Assembly: GCA_036504075.1 (NCBI GenBank)
Contig: DASXVX010000078.1
Span: 1-64,000 of the forward strand
DNA length: 64,000 nt
Origin: DASXVX01 sp036504075
GTDB lineage: Bacteria; Bacillota; Sulfobacillia; Symbiobacteriales; Symbiobacteriaceae
Direction of reading: 5' to 3'
Positions 57,501 through 64,000 of this stretch are shown here, one piece after another. The notes under the pieces are model-generated. The model did not search any database, was not told where the DNA came from, and saw only the letters and a list, made by a program, of their open reading frames with translations. A program made the position numbers and the translations under genes. Each line of letters opens with the position of its first letter. Within the stretch, counting starts at the first letter, position 1.

Positions 57501-58578
57501 GTCCTATCTGGACTGGATCGCCCCCGTCCTGGCCCGTCACGGCGGCGCCGGTGCGCTGCGGGGTAGCGCCGGCGAGCGGTCCCTGGACCCGGCGGTCGCC
57601 ACCGATCCATCTCGTTGGGAGGTCCACCTCTGGGACGCAACCGCCCAGCAGGAGCTGCTCCAGCCCGAAGCCACCGCAGTGGCCGACCGGGTGGACTGGA
57701 ATCGCATCCGGAACCTGGAGCCCCTCGACCGGCCCGCCGAATCCGATGCCGGAGCGCAGCTGCAGGACCGCTTCGCATGGCAGTACCGCTACAGCCCCCT
57801 TGTCCGGCATTTCGCCAAGCTGACGGTCACCGAGCTCAAAGGCCATTTTGACCCCAACGCCGACCAGCCGCTGCCCGACCTGCCCGGTCTGCCCGGCCTC
57901 CCCGAAATGCCCGAACCGCTCGGCCAGCCGAGCGAAGGAGGTGCGACGGTGCCCCCGCAGCGACATTCGGCGGCGGAAGCCGCCGGCGAGCAAGGGGGTA
58001 CCGTACCCCGACGTCTGGACCGGCGCCCCCGCTTCCTCCAGGAGACCCGCAAGGCGCTCACGCCCACCGAGTTCGGCACGCTCATGCACCTGGTGCTCCA
58101 GCACCTGGACCTGACCCGGCCGCTCGACGAGGCAGGCGTCCGGGCCCAGGTGCACGAACTGCTGGAGCGGGACCTGATCGCCCCCGCCCAGGCCGAGGCG
58201 GCCGATGCCGCCATGGTCGCCGGCTTCTTTGCCACCCCGCTGGGGCAGCGCATCCAGCAGCGCCCCGAGCGCGTCCGCCGGGAGGTCTCCTTCACGCTGG
58301 GCCTGCCCGCCGTTGAGGTCTACCCCGACCTGCCCAAAGCGGTTGCCGAAGGGGAAACCGTCGTGGTCCAGGGCATGATCGACGTCCTGGTGGAGTTGGA
58401 TGACGGCTTTTTGCTGATCGACTACAAGACCGATAAACGCGACCCCGAGGAAGCCGCCCGGGCATACTATGGACAGATCCGCATCTACCGGCGCGCCGTT
58501 GAAGAAATCCTGGGAAAGCCCGTGCGAGAGGCATACCTGCACTTTCTCATGGAAAACCGGCCGGTTCGCATCGAGTGA
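54526..58578 (+). CDS. addA: Helicase-nuclease complex subunit AddA
   Basis: This 1350-residue UvrD-type helicase/nuclease works with AddB to resect broken DNA ends for recombination. It has Walker A 'AAAGAGKT' (25-32), 'EVLVDEYQDINGVQDAIL' and 'VGDVKQSIYRFRHADPSLF' (helicase motifs II-III), 'VRVMSIHKSKGLEFPVVFV' (motif V region) and the C-terminal nuclease 'LLIDYKTDKRDPEEAA' (near 1297). Two insertions rich in Pro, Ala, Arg and Glu (about residues 465-515 and 590-620) interrupt the helicase core. ATG 54526 follows AAGGGGGG. The length is above the usual 1200-1250 because of these inserts. Confidence 0.94.
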   Translation: MSDPKWTPEQEQAITAGGTNILVAAAAGAGKTATLVERVIRRLAGPDPMDVDELLVVTFTEAAATEMRERIGQALQKALAEKPEDARLQRQLALLGRAAISTLHSFCLGLLRQYFYRLGLDPALQVMNEHEALLLRREVLDDLFSRRFDAEGEQEGPFYALVDRYGGGRDDEGLKQLVLQLYDYAQSLPWPDLWLEQAADRFDVPSGTPLEQTIWWAPLAARVRLDLTQAAAALAEAGRAARLPFGPTAYSDTLTLEEAAVRVAAEREGTWEQVRAAVHAIIFGRLPPAKKDEVDEDLKDWVQTLRNQAKDTVKSLREMYFERTANEWLHDLHRAAPHMRTLIGVVREFSEEFCKAKAEQGSVDFNDLERFALKLLVDEQAPAGDLQPSDVAKELRKRYKEVLVDEYQDINGVQDAILMLVASAENPNRFMVGDVKQSIYRFRHADPSLFLAKYVAYAPWREARPDARPAEPPQAAPRAMAAALGDGLPEAAATAEAPPEVRAARPEARPQARSEGARIVLGANFRSRPGVVDGINFLFRQVLTPRVGELSYDKDAELVCRAAYPPIPGRPEGTDYPVEFHVLDRVTPAPPAPTETTDPTETAEAGENEAEPSPEALDLAEMSAMEREARLVTRRIKELVGGAPGQAPQQVWDHHLGAYRNARYRDVVILLRATTGRADIFLEAMSQAGIPAYAQLTTGYFAATEVAVILSLLQVLDNPRQDIPLAAVLRSPIVGLSSADLARIRLANQGTFYDAAVVAMRQDLFPALTRFWRSLEEWRTAARQSPLSQVIWRIYQETGYLRYVGGMPGGVQRHANLLALYDRARQFDQFARQGLFRFLRFIDRLKESDTDLGAAPALGEGEDVVRVMSIHKSKGLEFPVVFVAALGKQFGDQDQRGDLLLQHRLGFGPQLIDPDLRVKFPTLAWHAVKESIRMEALAEEMRVLYVALTRARERLILVGSATKGLPDSLARWSAGTAAAGWPLPDATLASARSYLDWIAPVLARHGGAGALRGSAGERSLDPAVATDPSRWEVHLWDATAQQELLQPEATAVADRVDWNRIRNLEPLDRPAESDAGAQLQDRFAWQYRYSPLVRHFAKLTVTELKGHFDPNADQPLPDLPGLPGLPEMPEPLGQPSEGGATVPPQRHSAAEAAGEQGGTVPRRLDRRPRFLQETRKALTPTEFGTLMHLVLQHLDLTRPLDEAGVRAQVHELLERDLIAPAQAEAADAAMVAGFFATPLGQRIQQRPERVRREVSFTLGLPAVEVYPDLPKAVAEGETVVVQGMIDVLVELDDGFLLIDYKTDKRDPEEAARAYYGQIRIYRRAVEEILGKPVREAYLHFLMENRPVRIE

Positions 58579-58635
58579 CGCGATTCGCCCGAACCTTCCC
58601 CGCCGCGCGCAACGTCGTAAGCACAGGAGGGCGCG

Positions 58636-58665
58636 TTGTTTGGTTCTGTCCTGGCGTGGTATAAT
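58636..58665 (+). promoter_or_regulatory. Promoter of tig
   Basis: TTGTTT (58636-58641) and a perfect TATAAT (58660-58665) have an 18-base spacer. The 92-base leader that follows contains short inverted repeats (GCCAG/CTGGC near 58680-58700). Confidence 0.7.
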
Positions 58666-58757
58666 ACTAAAGTTACAGCCAGAGCCAACTAGCTGGCTAT
58701 CCCGTATGTGGCCTTGAGCCATCTAGGCCATATACTGACTTTTGAGGGGGAGAATAG

Positions 58758-60053
58758 ATGAAGGCCACATGGGACAAGTTAGAGAAGAACTGGATGCAGT
58801 TTGAAATTGAAGTAGAAACTGACCAGTTCGGTAAGGCGATCGACACCGCCTTCCATAAGCTGAACCAGAAAATCACGGTTCCCGGCTTCCGTCGTGGAAA
58901 GGCGCCCCGGCATATGGTCGAGCGCAACTACGGCAAGGAAGCGCTGGTTCAGGAAGCGGTGGAGGATCTTCTCCCCCAGGTCTATGGCACGGCCGTTGCG
59001 GAGCATAACATCGACCCGATCGACCAGCCCGAAATTCAACTGGTGCAGGCCGAAGAGGGCAAGCCGTTCATTTTCAAAGGCAAGGTCCAGGTCGTTCCCG
59101 AAGTCACCCTTGGCAAACTCTCCGGCTTCGGTCTGGAGATGAAGCCCGCCGAGGTCGCCGAGGAACAGATCAACCGGGAACTGGATGGACTCCGTGAGCG
59201 GGGTGCCACCCTGGTGACCGACGAGTCCGGCGACGTGAAGCAGGGTTCCTTTGCGGTCATCGATTTCGAAGGCTTCGTCGACGACGCCCCCTTCGAAGGC
59301 GGCAAGGCGGAGAATTACACCCTGGAAATCGGGTCTGGCTCGTTCATCCCCGGTTTCGAGGAGCAGCTCACCGGCCTCAAGGTTGGCGATTATCGCGAAG
59401 TAAATGTTTCTTTTCCTGAGTCATATCGTGCCGAACATTTAGCTGGTAAACCTGCGTTATTTAAGGTAACGATCAAGGACGTCAAGAAGAAGGAAATGCC
59501 GGAGCTGAACGACGCCTTCGCCGCTGAGGTGAGCGAGTTCCAGACCCTGGCTGACCTGAAGGCAGACATTACGAAGCACCTGAGCCAGGCCGCTGAAGCC
59601 GCCGCCGAGAAGGAATTCCAGAACAAGGTCGTCGAAGCGGTCGCCGGCGACGCTCAGGTGGAAATCCCCGAAGTGCTCGTTGACCAGCGGATCCACGAAA
59701 TGATCCACGATTTCGAGCACACGCTTTCCCAGCAGGGCTACACCCTGGAACTTTGGGAGCAGGCGACGGGCAAGACCCACCACGACCTGCACACCGAGTT
59801 CGACGAACCGGCCAAGAAGAGCGTCAGGAACGATCTCGTTCTGGGCGCCGTGGCCCGGCAGGCCAATGTCACCGTCAACGAGTCGGATCTCGAAGTCGAG
59901 TTCGACGAGATGCTCGCCCGCTACCCGGGCCAGGAAAAAGAGATCAACCAGCTCCGGCGGAATTCTGGTTACCGCAACAAAATGCGCGAAGGGATCCTTG
60001 TACAGAAGACCGTCAAGCATCTTGTTGATTTGAATACGGCCCCGCAAGGCTAA
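58758..60053 (+). CDS. tig: Trigger factor
   Basis: This 431-residue ribosome-associated chaperone and prolyl isomerase has the N-terminal ribosome-docking signature 'VPGFRRGKAP' (Phe44-Arg45), the FKBP-like isomerase domain (about 150-240, 'GSFAVIDFEGFVDDAPFEGG') and a long helical C-terminal domain that holds nascent chains. The ATG follows GAGGGGGAG. It heads a conserved tig-clpP-clpX order. Codons near 59400-59470 are briefly more A/T-rich than the rest. Confidence 0.95.
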   Translation: MKATWDKLEKNWMQFEIEVETDQFGKAIDTAFHKLNQKITVPGFRRGKAPRHMVERNYGKEALVQEAVEDLLPQVYGTAVAEHNIDPIDQPEIQLVQAEEGKPFIFKGKVQVVPEVTLGKLSGFGLEMKPAEVAEEQINRELDGLRERGATLVTDESGDVKQGSFAVIDFEGFVDDAPFEGGKAENYTLEIGSGSFIPGFEEQLTGLKVGDYREVNVSFPESYRAEHLAGKPALFKVTIKDVKKKEMPELNDAFAAEVSEFQTLADLKADITKHLSQAAEAAAEKEFQNKVVEAVAGDAQVEIPEVLVDQRIHEMIHDFEHTLSQQGYTLELWEQATGKTHHDLHTEFDEPAKKSVRNDLVLGAVARQANVTVNESDLEVEFDEMLARYPGQEKEINQLRRNSGYRNKMREGILVQKTVKHLVDLNTAPQG

Positions 60054-60092
60054 CCTGTACTGGAATAGGCTGCGGGGGAAGGAGGTCAGACT

Positions 60093-60701
60093 ATGAGTTA
60101 CCTGGTGCCAATGGTCATTGAGCAGACCAATCGCGGTGAACGGTCCTATGACATCTACAGCCGGTTGCTGAAGGACAGGATCATTTTCCTGGGAACCCCG
60201 GTCGATGACCAGGTTGCCAACGTGATTATCGCCCAGTTGCTGTTCCTGGAGGGTGACGACCCGGACAAGGAGATCAACCTGTATATCAACTCTCCGGGTG
60301 GCTCCGTTTCCGCTGGCTTGGGCATCTATGACGCGATGCAGCACATCAAATCACCGGTGAATACCACGGTCGTTGGTCTGGCCGCCTCCATGGGCGCCGT
60401 CCTGCTGGCCACCGGCACCGGAAAGCGCTATGCTACACCTAATGCGCGGATCATGATTCATCAGCCGCTCCTCAACGGTGTGGGCGGTCAGGTGACCGAT
60501 ATCGAGATCACGGCTCGGGAAGCGATCAAAACCAAGGAACAGATGGCGGCGATTCTCGCCAAGCACACCGGCCAGCCGATCGACCGGGTCCTGGCCGACA
60601 CGGAGCGGGACCGCTGGCTATCTGCGGATGAGGCCAAGGCCTACGGGTTAGTGGACGAAGTCGTACACCCCAAGGACAAGGCGAGCCGCGCCGCACGCTA
60701 G
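60093..60701 (+). CDS. clpP: ATP-dependent Clp protease proteolytic subunit ClpP
   Basis: This 202-residue serine protease subunit forms the double-heptamer chamber used by ClpX. The catalytic triad is Ser99 ('GLAASMGAVLLA'), His124 ('MIHQPLLNG') and Asp173 ('ADTERDRW'). 'IYINSPGGSVSAG'-type substrate strands are present as 'LYINSPGGSVSAGLGIYDAM'. The ATG at 60093 follows GAAGGAGGTC. clpX follows after 18 bases. Confidence 0.96.
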   Translation: MSYLVPMVIEQTNRGERSYDIYSRLLKDRIIFLGTPVDDQVANVIIAQLLFLEGDDPDKEINLYINSPGGSVSAGLGIYDAMQHIKSPVNTTVVGLAASMGAVLLATGTGKRYATPNARIMIHQPLLNGVGGQVTDIEITAREAIKTKEQMAAILAKHTGQPIDRVLADTERDRWLSADEAKAYGLVDEVVHPKDKASRAAR

Positions 60702-60719
60702 ATGAAAAGGGGTGGGGGA

Positions 60720-61994
60720 ATGTTCAAGTTCACGGGTGAGGATAAAGGCCAGCTAAAGTGCTCCTTCTGCGGCAAATTTCAGGATCAAGTAAAGCGGCTC
60801 GTCGCGGGTCCGGGAGTCTACATCTGCGACGAGTGCATCGAGCTTTGCAATGAGATCATCGAGGAAGAACTGAACGAAGACGTCGACTTCGAACTCAAAG
60901 ATGTGCCGAAGCCGGCCGAAATCAAGTCCATCCTCGATCAGTATGTCATCGGGCAGGAGCGCGCCAAGCGTACGCTGGCAGTGGCGGTTTACAACCACTA
61001 CAAGCGGATCAACATGGGCGGCAAGCTAGATGACGTGGAACTGCAGAAGTCCAATATCGTCATGCTAGGCCCGACCGGTTCTGGTAAGACACTTCTGGCC
61101 CAGACCCTCGCCAAGATTCTGAACGTCCCCTTTGCCATTGCAGACGCAACCTCGCTGACTGAAGCGGGCTACGTGGGCGAGGATGTTGAAAACATCCTGC
61201 TCAAGTTGATCCAATCGGCGGACTACGACATTGAGAAGGCCGAGAAGGGCATCGTCTATATCGACGAAGTCGATAAGATCGCCCGTAAGTCGGAGAACCC
61301 CTCGATCACCCGGGACGTTTCAGGCGAAGGCGTACAGCAGGCGTTGCTGAAGATCCTGGAGGGCACAGTCGCCTCCGTTCCGCCGCAGGGCGGCCGGAAG
61401 CACCCGCACCAGGAATTCATCCAGATCAACACCACCAACATCCTGTTCATCTGCGGCGGTGCTTTCGACGGCATCGACAAGATCATCTCCAACCGGGTCG
61501 GCAAGCGGGGCCTTGGCTTCCAGGCCGAAGTCCGGTCGAAGAAGGACCAGAACGTGGGCGAGTTGCTGGCGCAGATTCTGCCGGAAGACCTGCTCAAGTT
61601 CGGCCTGATTCCGGAGTTTGTCGGGCGCCTGCCGATCATCGTCACGCTGAACGCGCTTGATGAGGACGCGCTGGTTCGCATCCTGCTTGAGCCCAAGAAC
61701 GCTCTGGTCAAGCAGTATCAGAAGCTGCTGCAGATGGATAACATCGAGCTGGAGTTCAAGGAGGACGCCATCCGGGCAATCGCCAAGGAGGCGCTCAAGC
61801 GGAACACCGGCGCTCGTGGTCTGCGGGCCATCATTGAAGACATCATGCTGGACGTGATGTACGAAATCCCGTCCCGCACCGACGTCTCCAAGTGCGTCGT
61901 CAACAAGGATGTCGTCAGCCACAAGGAGGAGCCGCTGCTCGTGGTCACCTCCGATCCCAAGTCCCGCCGGGTGAAGAAGGAAGAGTCCGCCTAA
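60720..61994 (+). CDS. clpX: ATP-dependent Clp protease ATP-binding subunit ClpX
   Basis: This 424-residue AAA+ unfoldase feeds proteins, including those with the tmRNA tag, into ClpP. It has an N-terminal zinc-binding domain (Cys14, Cys17, Cys36, Cys39), Walker A 'GPTGSGKT', Walker B 'GIVYIDEVDKIARK' and the pore and sensor motifs of ClpX ('TEAGYVGEDVENILLKLIQ', 'GFQAEVRSKKD'). ATG 60720 is preferred to ATG 60702 because AGGGGTGGGGG lies before it and the protein then starts MFKFTGEDKG. Confidence 0.96.
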   Translation: MFKFTGEDKGQLKCSFCGKFQDQVKRLVAGPGVYICDECIELCNEIIEEELNEDVDFELKDVPKPAEIKSILDQYVIGQERAKRTLAVAVYNHYKRINMGGKLDDVELQKSNIVMLGPTGSGKTLLAQTLAKILNVPFAIADATSLTEAGYVGEDVENILLKLIQSADYDIEKAEKGIVYIDEVDKIARKSENPSITRDVSGEGVQQALLKILEGTVASVPPQGGRKHPHQEFIQINTTNILFICGGAFDGIDKIISNRVGKRGLGFQAEVRSKKDQNVGELLAQILPEDLLKFGLIPEFVGRLPIIVTLNALDEDALVRILLEPKNALVKQYQKLLQMDNIELEFKEDAIRAIAKEALKRNTGARGLRAIIEDIMLDVMYEIPSRTDVSKCVVNKDVVSHKEEPLLVVTSDPKSRRVKKEESA

Positions 61995-62008
61995 ATCGCA
62001 ACCAGCAA

Positions 62009-62040
62009 AACCCCGTGGGACATTCCCACGGGGTTCTTGT
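62009..62040 (+). terminator. Terminator after clpX
   Basis: AACCCCGTGGGA (62009-62020) pairs perfectly with TCCCACGGGGTT (62024-62035), followed by CTTGTTTC. Confidence 0.9.
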
Positions 62041-62141
62041 TTCATTCGTACATGGAAAGATATCCTGGAAATCTGTTGTAAGATGACTCTGTGCGCGCGA
62101 TAACTGTAGGTATACACGCCACCCGGTGGAGGAAACCTTAC

Positions 62142-63068
62142 ATGTCAGTGAGCCTGCAAACCAATACCGCCCCCAGTTCCCGGCTCTCAACCGTCGACTT
62201 CGCCATGCTGCTTGTGATGCTAATCTGGGGCGTCAACGCCCCAATCGTGAAGGCGTCGCTCCACGGCTGGGATCCGCTGGCTTTCAACGCCATCCGGTTC
62301 CCTGCCGCCGCCATCGTCACGTTTACGTACGTCGTCATCACCGACAAAGGCTGGCGCCTGGACCGCAAGGACTTCTGGTATGTCGTCGTGCTCGGCCTCG
62401 TGGGCAACGGTCTCTACCAGTTTCTCTACGTGGAATCCATTTCTCGCACCACCGCTTCGAATACTTCGCTGATCATTGCCATGTCGCCGCTGGTGGTGAC
62501 CATCTGGGGCGGTCTGGCGAAGACCGACCGGGTGACCGGCTGGGTCGTCGGCGGCACGCTCATCTCGGTGGCCGGCGCCGCACTGGTGGTGCTCGCCAAG
62601 GCCGGCGGCTTTGCGTTCAGCGGCGTCACGTTCGTCGGGGACGTCATCGCGGTGGGTTCCATGTTCTGCTGGGGCGCCTACACCGTCTACGCCAAACCGG
62701 TCATTAACCGGGTCGGATCGCCTCTGCGGGTGACCGCCTGGGCGATGCTCTTCGGCGCGATGACGAATTTTGCGGTCGGCCTTCCCGGGCTGCTCCGGCA
62801 GGACTATTCTGCCATCACCGGCGCATCGGTGGCAGGGATGACGTTTTCGTTCCTGCTGGCCCTGGCCCTGGGCTACGTGACATACAACTGGGCAGTCCAG
62901 CGGCTGGGCGGCGCCCGAACGGCGATCTACCTGAACCTGTCGCCGATTATTGCGGGCATCTCGTCGTGGCTGATGATCAACGAGGGCTGGGCGCCATGGC
63001 AGTGGGTGGGGGCGCTGCTGGTGATCGGCGGCGTGACCGTAGCAAAAATGGAAGCAATCCGGGGCTAA
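62142..63068 (+). CDS. EamA/DMT-family transporter
   Basis: This 308-residue membrane protein has about ten hydrophobic helices in two EamA repeats ('MLLVMLIWGVNAPIVKASLH' begins the first; 'AVGSMFCWGAYTVYAKPVIN' the second). The family exports or exchanges small metabolites such as amino acids; the substrate is not readable. The ATG at 62142 follows GTGGAGGA. It lies between clpX and lonB with terminators on both sides, so it is a separate unit inserted in a conserved block. Confidence 0.88.
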   Translation: MSVSLQTNTAPSSRLSTVDFAMLLVMLIWGVNAPIVKASLHGWDPLAFNAIRFPAAAIVTFTYVVITDKGWRLDRKDFWYVVVLGLVGNGLYQFLYVESISRTTASNTSLIIAMSPLVVTIWGGLAKTDRVTGWVVGGTLISVAGAALVVLAKAGGFAFSGVTFVGDVIAVGSMFCWGAYTVYAKPVINRVGSPLRVTAWAMLFGAMTNFAVGLPGLLRQDYSAITGASVAGMTFSFLLALALGYVTYNWAVQRLGGARTAIYLNLSPIIAGISSWLMINEGWAPWQWVGALLVIGGVTVAKMEAIRG

Positions 63069-63083
63069 CTGGCCAATTCGACG

Positions 63084-63109
63084 AAACCGGCGGACAACCG
63101 CCGGTTTTT
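63084..63109 (+). terminator. Terminator after the EamA gene
   Basis: AAACCGGCGG (63084-63093) pairs perfectly with CCGCCGGTTT (63098-63107), followed by TTG. Confidence 0.9.
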
Positions 63110-63198
63110 GCCACCGGAATTCGACCTCTCGTCGGGAGGGATACTAGCGCAGACGAGATGTGAGCGCAGGACGCTCAGGCGGGAGGGGGAGCCGAATT

Positions 63199-64000
63199 AT
63201 GTCGCCGCTCGGCAGTATCCTGATGATCCTCCAGGTCTTTTTTGGGGTCGTCATCGGCGTCTACTTTTGGAATCTCTTGCGCAGCCAGCAAGGGAGCAAG
63301 GTGGCCGTCGAAAAGGAGTCCCGCAAGGAGATGGACAAACTGCGGCGAATGCGGGCCATCAGCCTGACGGAGCCGCTGTCCGAAAAGACCCGCCCGACCA
63401 CGTTCGATGAGATCGTCGGCCAGCAGGAGGGCCTGAAAGCTCTGCGGGCCGCCCTGTGCGGCCCAAACCCGCAGCATGTCCTGATCTACGGGCCGCCAGG
63501 GGTCGGAAAAACCGCCGCCGCCCGGCTCGTGCTGGAGGTCGCCAAAAAGACCCCGCATTCCCCGTTCAAACAGGATGCCAAGTTCATCGAACTGGACAGC
63601 ACGACCGCCCGCTTTGACGAGCGCGGGATCGCCGACCCGCTCATTGGCTCCGTGCACGATCCCATTTACCAGGGGGCCGGGCCGCTTGGCATCGCCGGCA
63701 TCCCGCAGCCGAAGCCGGGGGCTGTGACCAAGGCGCACGGCGGCATTCTCTTTCTGGACGAGATCGGGGAACTGCATCCCGTGCAGATGAACAAGCTGCT
63801 AAAAGTGCTGGAGGATCGAAAGGTCTATCTGGAGTCGGCTTACTACAGCCCGGAGGACCCCAGCATCCCCAGCCATATCCGGGACATTTTTGAGAACGGA
63901 CTGCCGGCGGACTTTCGGCTGGTGGGCGCCACGACCCGCCAAGCCCACGAAATTCCCCCGGCGATCCGCTCCCGCTGCATGGAGATTTTCTTCCGGCCGC
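63199..64000 (+). CDS. lonB: ATP-dependent protease LonB, sporulation type (partial, runs off the window)
   Basis: The first 267 codons are present. An N-terminal membrane anchor (about residues 5-26), typical of LonB rather than LonA, is followed by the AAA+ domain with 'RPTTFDEIVGQQEGLKALRA', Walker A 'GPPGVGKT' (98-105), Walker B 'GGILFLDEIGEL' and 'DFRLVGATTRQAHEIPPAIR'. The proteolytic domain lies beyond 64000. In Bacillus lonB sits next to clpX and acts in the forespore, which agrees with ylbJ as a sign of sporulation. The ATG follows GGGAGGGGGA. Confidence 0.9.
   Translation, partial: MSPLGSILMILQVFFGVVIGVYFWNLLRSQQGSKVAVEKESRKEMDKLRRMRAISLTEPLSEKTRPTTFDEIVGQQEGLKALRAALCGPNPQHVLIYGPPGVGKTAAARLVLEVAKKTPHSPFKQDAKFIELDSTTARFDERGIADPLIGSVHDPIYQGAGPLGIAGIPQPKPGAVTKAHGGILFLDEIGELHPVQMNKLLKVLEDRKVYLESAYYSPEDPSIPSHIRDIFENGLPADFRLVGATTRQAHEIPPAIRSRCMEIFFRP

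Overview
The window looks like chromosomal DNA of a GC-rich, spore-forming Firmicute. Gene content points to the Firmicutes: tig-clpP-clpX-lonB, addB-addA beside sbcD-sbcC, MarR-murI-rph-rdgB-yfcE (close to the racE region of Bacillus), ylbJ, smpB-ssrA and a T-box leader. The high GC, many GTG/TTG starts and Clostridia-type genes suggest a Symbiobacterium-like lineage. That lineage call is inference, because the window has no rRNA.

Layout. 1-128: end of a probable IS66-family element. 391-10595: a nine-gene sugar-acid operon: ABC binding protein and two permeases, an RpiR regulator, FGGY kinase, IlvD/Edd dehydratase, DapA-type aldolase, a LarA-family nickel racemase/epimerase and a short 6-phosphogluconate dehydrogenase. 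It could feed an aldonate through both a phosphorylated and a non-phosphorylated branch. 10849-11882: a TPR protein followed by a 44-codon exported peptide, arranged like Rap-Phr. 11976-17718 (minus strand): a complete ribose operon, rbsB-C-A-D-K, with its LacI regulator and three CG-centred operators. 18009-19710: a frameshifted S-layer-anchored pseudogene. 19936-24838: a chemoreceptor, ylbJ, a two-domain thioredoxin-fold oxidoreductase whose second redox motif begins with an in-frame TGA followed by a SECIS-like hairpin (probable selenoprotein), ppa and a small membrane protein.

25006-31119: RNase R with a very long C-terminal tail, smpB, tmRNA, then a T-box leader whose specifier reads GCC (alanine) in front of an Lrp/AsnC regulator and an aminotransferase. 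31322-36637: cell-wall amidase, MarR, murI, rph (apparently CTG-started), rdgB and yfcE. 36714-38688: seven tRNA genes (Pro, Gly, Arg, His, Gln, Lys, Leu), interrupted by a broken fic gene. Downstream of tRNA-Leu is a 1.4-kb accessory patch with a Phd/RelE-type toxin-antitoxin pair, a SUKH-like remnant and a degraded copy of the tRNA-Leu 3' end. 40319-44652: a PrpR-type sigma-54 activator, a consensus sigma-54 promoter and a DUF1537 kinase plus PdxA2 pair for four-carbon sugar acids.

44686-64000: DegV, the recombination/repair block sbcD-sbcC-addB-addA, and the protein quality-control block tig-clpP-clpX, an EamA transporter and lonB (cut by the window end). The main leads for new biology are the UGA-containing oxidoreductase, the TPR/peptide pair, the alanine T-box and the LarA-family enzyme in the aldonate operon.
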